This document shows positions 1-6,157 of a stretch of DNA of 11,147 nt, piece by piece. Under the pieces are notes generated by a model, which worked only from the letters and a program-made list of their open reading frames with translations, ran no database searches and was not told the DNA's origin. Position 1 is the stretch's first letter; each line of letters opens with the position of its first letter. The position numbers and the translations under genes were made by a program. Source of the DNA: Omnitrophica WOR_2 bacterium RBG_13_41_10 (lineage in GTDB: Bacteria > Omnitrophota > Gorgyraeia > Gygaellales > Profunditerraquicolaceae); assembly GCA_001805465.1 (NCBI GenBank), contig MHGH01000021.1, positions 88,788-99,934 of the forward strand. The letters are read 5' to 3'.

Positions 1-509
1 TCCTTATGTTTTATTCCTTCAATGATAGCCTTTTGGTGGCTGAATTTATAACCTAACCACGAGCCGCTTCCAGAGGTATTTTCTAATAATATTCCTACTT
101 TGGTGCTCTTGGTTTTATCTAAAATAATGTTTAAGGCCTGGGTTAACCTCTTGATCCCTGCCTCTTCGCTGGTTTTCTTATGGCTGCCCATGTGTGTCAC
201 AATGTAATCTGCCTTTAAAAGATGGGCTTCTAATATATCTTCAATATAAGCCTCTATGGAAAACTCGTACAACGAGACTTTAGGCGAAGCAAGGTTAATT
301 AAATAAGGGATGTGAATAAATACCGGGCTTATTTTATATTTCTCTTTTCTTTTAGAGAACTCTTCTATATCAGCAGGCCTTAAGAAATTATCGCGCCATT
401 GTTGGGGGCTGCGCGAAAATATCTGCATGGTGTTAATGCCAAGCGATTTTGCCCGGTCAATTGCCTCGTAGATTTTCCCCTCTGTAGAAACATGGACGCC
501 CAAAAGCAT
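1..509 (-). CDS. nfo: Endonuclease IV (AP endonuclease), 5' part; gene continues beyond left edge
   Basis: Cleaves DNA at abasic sites and removes 3'-blocking groups in base excision repair; a cytoplasmic Zn-dependent TIM-barrel enzyme. The 169 visible codons open with MLLGVHVS and include the family landmarks: MQIFSRSPQQW (residues 28-38), a zinc-ligand His in FIHIPY (H66), a second in VTHMGSH (H106), and the zinc-ligand Glu in LLENTSGSGS (E143). They correspond to H69, H109 and E145 of the E. coli enzyme. The remaining ligands and roughly 110 C-terminal residues lie outside the window. The ATG at 509 is the start because an in-frame TAA sits three codons upstream. The gene lies 43 nt after the phoU stop on the same strand and has its own consensus promoter in that gap, so it may be expressed independently of the phosphate operon. 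Identification is firm; family knowledge supplies the metal-ligand roles. Confidence 0.94.
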   Translation of the reverse strand, partial: MLLGVHVSTEGKIYEAIDRAKSLGINTMQIFSRSPQQWRDNFLRPADIEEFSKRKEKYKISPVFIHIPYLINLASPKVSLYEFSIEAYIEDILEAHLLKADYIVTHMGSHKKTSEEAGIKRLTQALNIILDKTKSTKVGILLENTSGSGSWLGYKFSHQKAIIEGIKHK

Positions 510-519
510 GATGCCTTAA

Positions 520-548
520 ATTATACTGCATCTAGAATTTAGCGTCAA
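520..548 (-). promoter_or_regulatory. Consensus sigma70-type promoter for nfo, predicting a near-leaderless mRNA
   Basis: Read on the minus strand, TTGACG (548-543) is followed after exactly 17 bases by a perfect TATAAT (525-520). Both lie in the short phoU-nfo gap. Only 10 bases separate the -10 hexamer from the ATG of nfo, so a start site about 7 bases past the -10 would leave a 5' leader of roughly 0-4 nt. The AAGG at the proximal end could not then act as a normal Shine-Dalgarno. Sequence match is strong; activity is inferred. Confidence 0.6.
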
Positions 549-552
549 GGAC

Positions 553-1221
553 TTAGCCTAATTCTTCCAGATGGTGCCTGACTACTTTGGCTTCAACCAT
601 ATAGATGACATCTTCGGCAATATTGGTGGCGTGGTCACAGATACGTTCCAGATGACGGGAAATAAGAAGCAGGGGGACTGCGCGGCTGGCGGTAGAGGAA
701 TCACGAGCCATATAATCGTTTACTAATTCTTCCTGTACGCGGTTACGCAGCTCATCGGCCTGGGAATCAGATAAGACTATTGTTTTAGCTAGATCTACAT
801 CCTTTTTAATAAAAGAATCTATGGAGTCGCGGACCATTTTCTGCGCGATATTAGATAATTTAGGTATATCGATAAGGGGCTTAAGCAGCGGTTTATCCGT
901 TAATTCCAAAACCCGTTGGCACATATCCACTGCCAAATCCGCAATGCGCTCAAGCTCCGCATTAATTTTCATGCCCGTAGTAATAAAACGCAGGTCCCCT
1001 GCCATAGGCTGATAACGTGCAATCAAATCAATACAACGCTCATCAATAGCAAGCTCCAGCTCATCAATGCGGTTATCTGTGTCAATCACCTCTTGGGCGC
1101 CGTTTTTGTCGCGGTTCTTAAGCGCTTCGATAGATTTAAATATCGCTTCTTCTGCCAAAGCGCCCATCTTTAAAATCTCTTTATGTAATTCTTTTAACTC
1201 CGCATCAAAATGCCTTTCCAT
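553..1221 (-). CDS. phoU: Phosphate transport system regulator PhoU
   Basis: PhoU couples the state of the Pst transporter to PhoR, damping the Pho response when phosphate is plentiful. The 222-residue product has the family's usual length and its two similar three-helix halves. Each half carries the acidic metal-binding signature: ELERIADLAVD around residues 89-99, and HLERICDHATNIAEDV in the second half. The ATG at 1221 (MERHFDAELKEL) is chosen because AGGAGG lies 6-7 bases upstream and the start falls 10 nt after the stop of the preceding ATPase gene. The frame stays open to 1314, but that would overlap the ATPase gene by 83 nt and adds residues unlike PhoU. It is the last Pho gene of the operon, in the usual position after pstB. 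Soluble or membrane-associated through PstB/PhoR in known systems. Confidence 0.96.
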   Translation of the reverse strand: MERHFDAELKELHKEILKMGALAEEAIFKSIEALKNRDKNGAQEVIDTDNRIDELELAIDERCIDLIARYQPMAGDLRFITTGMKINAELERIADLAVDMCQRVLELTDKPLLKPLIDIPKLSNIAQKMVRDSIDSFIKKDVDLAKTIVLSDSQADELRNRVQEELVNDYMARDSSTASRAVPLLLISRHLERICDHATNIAEDVIYMVEAKVVRHHLEELG

Positions 1222-1231
1222 TTTATCCTCC

Positions 1232-1981
1232 TTAACCGTATCTTCCGGTAATATAATCTTCAGTGCGCTTATCTTTTGGGGTAGTAAAGATCTGTTGTGT
1301 TTGGCCAAACTCAATTAATTCCCCTAAAAGCATAAATCCCGCTTCATCTGAAACACGCGCAGCCTGCTGCATATTATGCGTCACTATTATTATAGTATAA
1401 TTATTTTTTAGTTCCCGCATTAATTCTTCAATGCGCTGCGTTGCCTGCGGGTCTAAAGTAGAACAGGGCTCATCCATAAGCAATATATCCGATTTAACCG
1501 CAATGAGCCTGGCAATGCAAAGCCGTTGTTTTTGTTCTAATGATAAGCCCAACGCGGGTTTCTTTAATTTATCTTTAAGTTCATCCCATAAAAGAACAGA
1601 TCTTAAGCCGTGCTCAACAATCTCATCCAATTCATACTTATTTGCTAAATTATGAACCTTAGGGCCGAAAACAATATTTTCATAAACGGAAAGTGGAAAT
1701 GGGTTGGGCCTCTGGAATACCATCCCTACCTTTTTACGCAAGCCCACTAAATCCGTGCGCGAATCCAGAATATTTATATCGTTAATTAAAACTTCTCCGT
1801 CTATACGCACACCTTCAATTAAGTCATTCATACGGTTGAAGACTCTAAGGAGCGTAGATTTACCGCATCCTGAAGGGCCGATTATGGCTGTAATCCTATT
1901 TGCCTCTATGCCTGAGTTTATGTTTTTTAAGGCATGAAAAGCGCCATACCAAAGATTTAGGTTTTTAGTTGTAATTACCAT
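1232..1981 (-). CDS. pstB: Phosphate ABC transporter ATP-binding protein, second copy (PstB-II), degenerate signature motif
   Basis: ATPase subunit driving phosphate uptake through PstC/PstA. The 249 residues match PstB length. Visible motifs are A-loop Tyr in LWYG (Y12), Walker A GPSGCGKS (35-42), Q-loop VFQRPNPFP with Q90, Walker B plus catalytic Glu in LLMDEP (D170, E171), D-loop STLDP, and switch His in VTHN (H202). The odd part is the ABC signature: where PstB has LSGGQ, this protein has LSLEQ (146-150), the two glycines replaced by Leu-Glu, while the following QRLCIAR context is kept. Such a change should weaken the ATP site contributed to its partner. Its start overlaps the preceding ATPase stop by one base (TAATG), implying translational coupling and equal dosage. 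Its neighbour shows the complementary defects, so a heterodimer is inferred. Confidence 0.95.
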   Translation of the reverse strand: MVITTKNLNLWYGAFHALKNINSGIEANRITAIIGPSGCGKSTLLRVFNRMNDLIEGVRIDGEVLINDINILDSRTDLVGLRKKVGMVFQRPNPFPLSVYENIVFGPKVHNLANKYELDEIVEHGLRSVLLWDELKDKLKKPALGLSLEQKQRLCIARLIAVKSDILLMDEPCSTLDPQATQRIEELMRELKNNYTIIIVTHNMQQAARVSDEAGFMLLGELIEFGQTQQIFTTPKDKRTEDYITGRYG

Positions 1982-2727
1982 TATCCAAATTTTCCCCTGA
2001 TATAACCATCGGTACGCTTGTCTTTCGGCGCAGTAAAGATCCTGTCTGTGTTATCCAATTCAACTAGTTCGCCGCTTAAGAAAAATGCTGTTTTGTCTGC
2101 CACCCGGGCCGCCTGCTTTACATTGTTAGTCACCAGGACTACGGTAAATTTCTCTTTAAGCTTGACCATTGCATCTTCTACTTTAGCTGTAGAAATGGGA
2201 TCAAGGCCTGAACAGGGTTCATCAAATAATATTACTTCAGGCCCTACCGCTAGTGTCCTGGCAATACAAAGGCGCTGTTGCTGGCCTCCTGATAATTTAA
2301 AAGCTGATTCGCTTAGCCTGTCTTTAACTTCCTCCCAAAGATATGCCTGCCTCAAGGCCTCTTCTACTTTTTCCTCCAATTTTTTCTTTCCTCTTTCCCC
2401 ATGCATTCTTACCCCATAGGCCACATTATCAAATACGGATAATGGAAGAGGTAAAGGCAGTGCAAAAACCATACCTACCTTACGGCGCAATTCTTCTATT
2501 TCGATTCCACGGATATCTTCTCTTTCAAGCTCTGCCGCTCCGGTTATCTTATAATTAGTAGCCAACTCATTAAGGCGGTTAAGCGTCCGTAAGAAAGTGG
2601 TCTTGCCGCTATTAGCTGGCCCTATCACGCTTAAGATTTCATTAGAGAGAATTTCCATATTAACGTGCTTTATGGCGTGCAGAGAACCAAACCATATATT
2701 TAAATCGTGTATCTCAAATTTTACCAT
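1981..2727 (-). CDS. pstB: Phosphate ABC transporter ATP-binding protein, first copy (PstB-I), lacks Q-loop Gln and switch His
   Basis: Second PstB-type ATPase, 248 residues and transcribed before the other copy. It has Walker A GPANSGKT (36-43), an intact signature LSGGQQQRL (145-153), Walker B ILFDEP (D169, E170) and D-loop SGLDP. Two catalytic elements differ from the family: the Q-loop reads VFALPLPLP, with Ala at 89 where PstB has Gln, and the H-switch reads VTNN, with Asn at 201 in place of His. The C-terminal FTAPKDKRTDGYIRGKFG is PstB-like and closely resembles the other copy, pointing to an ancient duplication followed by divergence. The start overlaps the end of pstA by 7 nt; AGGA followed by a run of A lies about 11 bases upstream. 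Homodimers of this protein would be expected to hydrolyse ATP poorly. Confidence 0.94.
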   Translation of the reverse strand: MVKFEIHDLNIWFGSLHAIKHVNMEILSNEILSVIGPANSGKTTFLRTLNRLNELATNYKITGAAELEREDIRGIEIEELRRKVGMVFALPLPLPLSVFDNVAYGVRMHGERGKKKLEEKVEEALRQAYLWEEVKDRLSESAFKLSGGQQQRLCIARTLAVGPEVILFDEPCSGLDPISTAKVEDAMVKLKEKFTVVLVTNNVKQAARVADKTAFFLSGELVELDNTDRIFTAPKDKRTDGYIRGKFG

Positions 2728-3569
2728 TTCTTTTTTTTCCTGAACTTATAACGTATTATTATAGCCACTAAGTTCATGATTAAAACAAGCGCCAACAAAA
2801 CAAGTGCCGTCCCATATCTTATCTTTTCATCAACGTTTGGTACTTGCGTAGAAATGACATAAAGATGATACGGCAATGCCATGGCTTGATCGAGGATGGA
2901 ATGAGGTAATCGCGGTAGATAAAAAGCTGCTACCGTAAAAAGGATCGGGGCCGTCTCTCCTGCCGCCCTTCCTAATCCTAGAATAGTTCCAGTCAATATG
3001 CCAGGGATAGCATTAGGAAGAACGATGTTTCTTATGGTCTGCCATTTACTTGCACCAAGCGATAAACTTACCTCGCGAAAAGAATGCGGAACGCTCTCTA
3101 ATGCTTCGCGCGAGGTTGTAATAATTACAGGGAGAATCATAATCCCAAGGGTAAGCGAACCGGAAATAATCGAGGCTCCGAACTTACAGAATACTACAAA
3201 AAGGGCCAGGCCAAAAAGCCCATAGACTACGGAAGGCACACCTGCCAGATTAACTATTGCTAATTTTATAATGCGGGTAAGCAGGTTATCTTTGGAATAT
3301 TCGCTTAAGTATATAGCTGCAAGAAGCCCTATCGGTAAGGCAAAAATAATAGCCCCCGTGACTAAATATATCGTTCCTATAATTGCCGGAAATATTCCGC
3401 CTGCGCGCATGCCTTGGCGCGGGATATCGCTTAAAAATTGCCAGTTTATCGCCGGTAGCCCCTTCTGGATAATGATTACAATAATCAAGCCAACCGGGAC
3501 TATAATCAATAATGTAGCTAAAAATAGGAAGAAAAAGGCGATTTTCTGCGAAGTTTTTGAGTTGCTCAT
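2721..3569 (-). CDS. pstA: Phosphate ABC transporter permease PstA
   Basis: Inner-membrane permease that pairs with PstC to form the phosphate channel. The 282 residues show six hydrophobic segments (roughly 10-34, 58-90, 98-128, 137-152, 187-212, 254-274). The cytoplasmic EAA coupling motif, REVSLSLGASKWQTIRNIVL, lies at 165-184; it docks on the ATPases. GRAAGETAPIL near 200-210 is typical of PstA. The ATG at 3569 overlaps the pstC stop as ATGA, and only a weak purine stretch precedes it, so translation is probably coupled to pstC. The C-terminus is a basic tail, KFRKKKKW, written with an A8 tract that forms a dnaX-type slippery heptamer just before the stop. Identification is firm. Confidence 0.95.
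   Translation of the reverse strand: MSNSKTSQKIAFFFLFLATLLIIVPVGLIIVIIIQKGLPAINWQFLSDIPRQGMRAGGIFPAIIGTIYLVTGAIIFALPIGLLAAIYLSEYSKDNLLTRIIKLAIVNLAGVPSVVYGLFGLALFVVFCKFGASIISGSLTLGIMILPVIITTSREALESVPHSFREVSLSLGASKWQTIRNIVLPNAIPGILTGTILGLGRAAGETAPILFTVAAFYLPRLPHSILDQAMALPYHLYVISTQVPNVDEKIRYGTALVLLALVLIMNLVAIIIRYKFRKKKKW
2730..2736 (-). other. dnaX-type slippery heptamer A AAA AAG at the pstA/pstB-I junction
   Basis: On the minus strand the last pstA codons are AGG AAA AAA AAG AAA TGG TAA. The heptamer A AAA AAG is phased exactly as a -1 frameshift site requires. After a -1 slip the next codons are GAA ATG GTA, which is the PstB-I frame starting one codon before its own ATG. A shifted ribosome would therefore make a PstA-PstB-I fusion. 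No clear downstream stem-loop or strong upstream Shine-Dalgarno stimulator is visible, so use of the site is speculative. Confidence 0.3.
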
Positions 3570-4429
3570 TTTTTCTTATGTAAAAATAAATCCGCGGTTA
3601 CATTAATTGCAAAACTAATCACAAATAATACTATCCCAACGGCAAATAAAGCAAAGTAATGCTCGCTTCCCACTACTGCCTCACCCATCTCTGCGGCAAT
3701 AGTGGCAGTAAGAGTGCGCACCGGCTCAAGGATGCTATGGGGTATTACTGCGGAGTTACCCGTAATCATCATCACCGCCATAGTTTCTCCGATCACTCTT
3801 CCGATACCCAACATCACCGCTGCCAAAATCCCGGATGATGCTGCCGGAAGCATAACGTGCCAAATCGCCTGCCAACGGGTAGCCCCCAAAGCCAATGCCC
3901 CTTCTTTATAACTTTTCGGCACCGAATAAAGGGCGTCTTCGGAGATAGAAACAATCGTCGGCATAGCCATAAAGGCAAGCATTATTGAACCGGATAAAGC
4001 AGTTAATCCTGTAGGGACCTTAAAAACAGCCTTTACCCACGGCACCAAGGTGACCATTCCGATAAACCCCAAAACTACACTTGGTATAGCAGCCAACAAC
4101 TCAATCCCTGCCTTTAAAACTTCTTTTATTTTTATCGGCGCTACTTCTGCAATATACATTGCACAGGCTACCCCTATAGGAACAGAAATTACTGCAGCTC
4201 CTATGGTAACCAAAAGAGACCCCAATATTAATGGTAAGATTCCTAATTGCGCAGGCTCTGAAATAGGATACCAATTTTTACCGAAGAGAAACTTCAAAAG
4301 GTTGACGCTCTTAAATACGGCCAGGCCTTCCTTAAGCAGGAATAAAAAAATCAAAATAACAAAAAATATAGAAGCTAAACCACAGATCAGGATCAGCTTC
4401 TCAATAATGAACTCCTTAAACTTACGCAT
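3566..4429 (-). CDS. pstC: Phosphate ABC transporter permease PstC
   Basis: Partner permease of PstA in the inner membrane. The 287 residues contain an N-terminal membrane helix (about 10-32), further hydrophobic segments near 62-92, 104-130, 145-163, 198-222 and 255-279, and the EAA motif EGALALGATRWQAIWHVMLP at 176-195. GRVIGETMAVMMITGN (210-225) is diagnostic for PstC. The ATG at 4429 gives MRKFKEFI, but no Shine-Dalgarno precedes it. A perfect copy of this start region sits 77 bp upstream with AGGGG in front of it and is cut off after 11 codons by an inserted hairpin. The present pstC start therefore appears displaced from its original ribosome-binding site. The 3' end overlaps pstA by 4 nt (ATGA). 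Confidence 0.95.
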   Translation of the reverse strand: MRKFKEFIIEKLILICGLASIFFVILIFLFLLKEGLAVFKSVNLLKFLFGKNWYPISEPAQLGILPLILGSLLVTIGAAVISVPIGVACAMYIAEVAPIKIKEVLKAGIELLAAIPSVVLGFIGMVTLVPWVKAVFKVPTGLTALSGSIMLAFMAMPTIVSISEDALYSVPKSYKEGALALGATRWQAIWHVMLPAASSGILAAVMLGIGRVIGETMAVMMITGNSAVIPHSILEPVRTLTATIAAEMGEAVVGSEHYFALFAVGIVLFVISFAINVTADLFLHKKK

Positions 4430-4431
4430 TG
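4407..4431. repeat. 25-bp perfect direct repeat, copy 1 (contains the pstC start)
   Basis: Identical over 25 bases to 4484-4508, offset 77 bp; the next base on each side differs. Read on the minus strand it contains CA-ATG and the first codons of pstC, MRKFKEF. Perfect identity in a coding start indicates a recent duplication. Confidence 0.97.
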
Positions 4432-4444
4432 GACATAATATGTC
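4432..4444. repeat. Perfect short palindrome GACATAATATGTC at one end of the insert
   Basis: Six-base arms GACATA/TATGTC around a single A. It directly abuts copy 1 of the 25-bp direct repeat, so it marks one end of the 52-bp segment between the two copies. It occupies the position where a ribosome-binding site for pstC would be expected. Confidence 0.8.
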
Positions 4445-4457
4445 GTTATTTAGTGAA

Positions 4458-4485
4458 ATCCCCCGAAGCTTTAGCGAAGGGGGAT
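4458..4485. repeat. 28-bp hairpin element between pstS and pstC
   Basis: ATCCCCC (4458-4464) pairs with GGGGGAT (4479-4485). Inside is a symmetric GAA/GAA internal loop and a short GCT/AGC inner stem (4468-4475). It is the dominant structure of the 52-bp inserted segment and overlaps copy 2 of the direct repeat by two bases. In the mRNA it would form a GC-rich hairpin just after the leader ORF start region, where it could protect the pstS message or limit flow into pstC. No T-tract follows on the minus strand, so it is not a typical rho-independent terminator. Confidence 0.8.
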
Positions 4486-4506
4486 GAACTCCTTAAACTT
4501 ACGCAT
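4471..4506 (-). CDS. Possible 11-codon leader peptide upstream of pstC
   Basis: The upstream copy of the pstC start reads MRKFKEFIPLR and then TAA. AGGGG (4515-4511) lies 4 bases before its ATG and 3 bases after the pstS stop, a better ribosome site than that of pstC itself. The first eight residues equal those of PstC; the rest comes from the inserted hairpin. It is best seen as the stranded original pstC start. It may still be translated and feed reinitiation at pstC, whose ATG is 41 nt past the stop. No independent function is implied. Confidence 0.4.
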   Translation of the reverse strand: MRKFKEFIPLR

Positions 4507-4508
4507 TG
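4484..4508. repeat. 25-bp perfect direct repeat, copy 2 (ancestral pstC start region)
   Basis: Second copy of the repeat at 4407-4431. It sits 10 nt past the pstS stop and keeps the AGGGG ribosome-binding site, so it looks like the original position of the pstC start. The 52 bp separating the copies carry both palindromes noted nearby. Confidence 0.97.
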
Positions 4509-4518
4509 AGCCCCTAAA

Positions 4519-5373
4519 TTATTTCTTTACCGGTACAAAGTCTGTTTTTAAAACAATCTCCTGCCCTTCCTTAGAAAGCGCAAAATCTACGAACTTCTTT
4601 ACTAAATCTTTCGGCTGGCCATTAGTATACAAGAATAACGGCCGCGATATGGGATATTTGCCGCTTACTACATTTTCTATGACAGGATTAACGTATTCTG
4701 ATTTTTCGTCTTTAGCTATGGAGAGCGCCTTTTGCTTCATGCAAATGTAGCCCATCCCATAATAACCGATAGCTAGAGGGTTGCCGGCTACTTCATCAGC
4801 GATTGCCTGAGAAGAAGAAAGCATCAATGCTCTGGCAACAAATTCCTCATTGGAATTAGGATCGTTTTTTCTTAATACGTGCTCTTTAAAATAAACGTGG
4901 GTACCGGAATTAACTTCGCGCGAAAGCAAAACTATTTTTTTATCTTCTCCCCCCAGATCTTTCCAATTGGTAATTTTACCGGTAAAAATTTGCGCTAATT
5001 GATTTAAGGTTAACCTACTTACCGGATTTCTGGGGTTAACCACTACTGCCAAGCCATCCAGCGCTACTTTAATCTCATACGGCTCAATGCCTTTTTGTTT
5101 GGCTAAAGCAATCTCTTTGTCTTTGATGTTCCTTGAGCTCATAGCGATATCGCATGTGCCGCTGATTAGGCTTGACAGGCCCGTACCAGAACCGCCTCCG
5201 GTAATTGCTACAAATTCAGCAGGATTTACTTCCATATATTTTTCTGCCCAAGCCTGGCCTAGATTTACCATCGTATCTGAACCTTTAACCTGAATGGAAT
5301 TATTATTTTTTGCTGCGAATACAGGGTTTAAAAACATAAGTGTAAGTAAAAATATAAATAGCCCTTTTAACAT
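4519..5373 (-). CDS. pstS: Phosphate-binding periplasmic protein PstS
   Basis: Captures phosphate outside the inner membrane and delivers it to PstC/PstA. The 284 residues start with a signal peptide: K3, a hydrophobic core from L5 to about L15, and cleavage likely after VFA or VFAA (20/21). No lipobox Cys is present, so the mature protein should be free in the periplasm. Phosphate-site landmarks follow: VKGSDTM (29-35), ITGGGSGTGLSSL, CDIAMSSRNI, and SREVNSGTHVYF. AIGYYGMGY is a further PstS-like segment. AGGAGG lies a few bases before the ATG, the strongest ribosome site in the locus, as befits a protein needed in excess over the permeases. The 78-nt gap upstream carries a Pho-box-like array and TATAAT, suggesting a promoter of its own. 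Confidence 0.96.
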   Translation of the reverse strand: MLKGLFIFLLTLMFLNPVFAAKNNNSIQVKGSDTMVNLGQAWAEKYMEVNPAEFVAITGGGSGTGLSSLISGTCDIAMSSRNIKDKEIALAKQKGIEPYEIKVALDGLAVVVNPRNPVSRLTLNQLAQIFTGKITNWKDLGGEDKKIVLLSREVNSGTHVYFKEHVLRKNDPNSNEEFVARALMLSSSQAIADEVAGNPLAIGYYGMGYICMKQKALSIAKDEKSEYVNPVIENVVSGKYPISRPLFLYTNGQPKDLVKKFVDFALSKEGQEIVLKTDFVPVKK

Positions 5374-5411
5374 ATTTCCTCCTTATATATTGATAAATAT
5401 ACTACTTGTAT

Positions 5412-5449
5412 ATTATAACTAGATTAAGCCGATGTAAATTTTATGTTAA
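5412..5449 (-). promoter_or_regulatory. Putative Pho box array and -10 element for pstS
   Basis: On the minus strand three 7-mers lie exactly 11 bp apart: TTAACAT (5449-5443), TTTACAT (5438-5432) and TTAATCT (5427-5421). The spacers are 4 bp each (AAAA, CGGC). A perfect TATAAT (5417-5412) follows three bases after the third unit. Direct repeats of about 7 bp with 4-5 bp spacers, one per helical turn and upstream of the -10, are how PhoB/PhoP-type regulators are known to bind. The phoB gene in this locus supplies a candidate regulator. Binding is inferred from layout only. Confidence 0.55.
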
Positions 5450-5451
5450 AT

Positions 5452-6126
5452 TTAAAACGTAATTTTCATCTTAGTCCCAAAAACATTGGCATCTACCCAT
5501 TTTCCTGAACTTTTAGTGCTTTGCAGCATATAATAAATTTCTGCTTTTAGTTTCTTAGTTAAATTCATACTAAGGCCAGAAGAAAATCTGTTTTGGTTAA
5601 ATTCGCTAATCGTGCTGAAACCAATGAAAACTTCATCTGAAAGATACGGCTGGATCTCTAACTTAGTAAACTTCCAGGGTAATTTTACCGCAATCTTATT
5701 ACGATATCTCCAAGAATCATCCTGATAATCAAAATAGCGGTATTCTATGCGACTACGGTCATCAAATTTAAACCCTTTTAAATCCCAAAGCAGAGTCATG
5801 GTTACATAAGGTTCGTTCTCCAGTTTAAATTTTCCTTTTTTCAGTTCATAGACCTGACGGTACCCGCCTCCTATATTCAGCCATTTTTTTAGATTGTGAA
5901 AGAACCCTATATCATAGTGTTGATAATAGAATTCGCTAGCATTGTTTCCCCAACGGAATTCTTCCTCAAACGCTATTTTAGAATCCTTATTAACCTTGAA
6001 TTCCTCCACGTCTGTATTCCATATTTGAAAATCTCCGTCATCGTAAGCATAGGCTGAGCTTATTGCTGTTAGAACTAGCATTGCCATAAAAATAGTTCTC
6101 TTGATTATTTTTTCTCTCTTAGACAT
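5452..6126 (-). CDS. DUF2490-like outer-membrane beta-barrel protein
   Basis: A 224-residue exported protein of unknown function. It has a signal peptide (basic KREKIIKR, hydrophobic core, cleavage likely after AYA at 27). The mature part is rich in alternating aromatic and charged strands, such as IWNTDVEEFKVNKDSKIAFE, EFRWGN, and RSRIEYRYFDYQDDSWRYRN. It ends in KMKITF, a C-terminal Phe typical of barrels inserted by the BAM complex. The Trp-Glu-Arg pattern resembles DUF2490 proteins; that assignment is by eye. AGGAGG precedes the ATG. It lies between phoR and pstS with Pho-box-like repeats in front, so a phosphate-starvation outer-membrane role (porin-like or envelope) is a reasonable guess. 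A direct phosphate channel function is not shown: it is smaller than classical porins such as PhoE. Confidence 0.7.
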   Translation of the reverse strand: MSKREKIIKRTIFMAMLVLTAISSAYAYDDGDFQIWNTDVEEFKVNKDSKIAFEEEFRWGNNASEFYYQHYDIGFFHNLKKWLNIGGGYRQVYELKKGKFKLENEPYVTMTLLWDLKGFKFDDRSRIEYRYFDYQDDSWRYRNKIAVKLPWKFTKLEIQPYLSDEVFIGFSTISEFNQNRFSSGLSMNLTKKLKAEIYYMLQSTKSSGKWVDANVFGTKMKITF

Positions 6127-6157
6127 TCTTCCTCCTTTTTTAATTCTTCAAGAAAAA

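Noticed and set aside
1219..1314. Longer PhoU beginning at 1314 with 31 extra residues
   Set aside because: It would overlap the ATPase gene by 83 nt; the ATG at 1221 has AGGAGG at proper spacing and gives the normal PhoU N-terminus.
2018..2419. 133-codon plus-strand open frame opposite the first pstB
   Set aside because: Ser/Leu-rich antisense reading of a conserved ATPase; no ribosome site or domain.
4458..4485. Hairpin between pstS and pstC as a rho-independent terminator
   Set aside because: No T-tract follows the stem on the transcribed (minus) strand; the next bases are TTTCACTAAATAACG.
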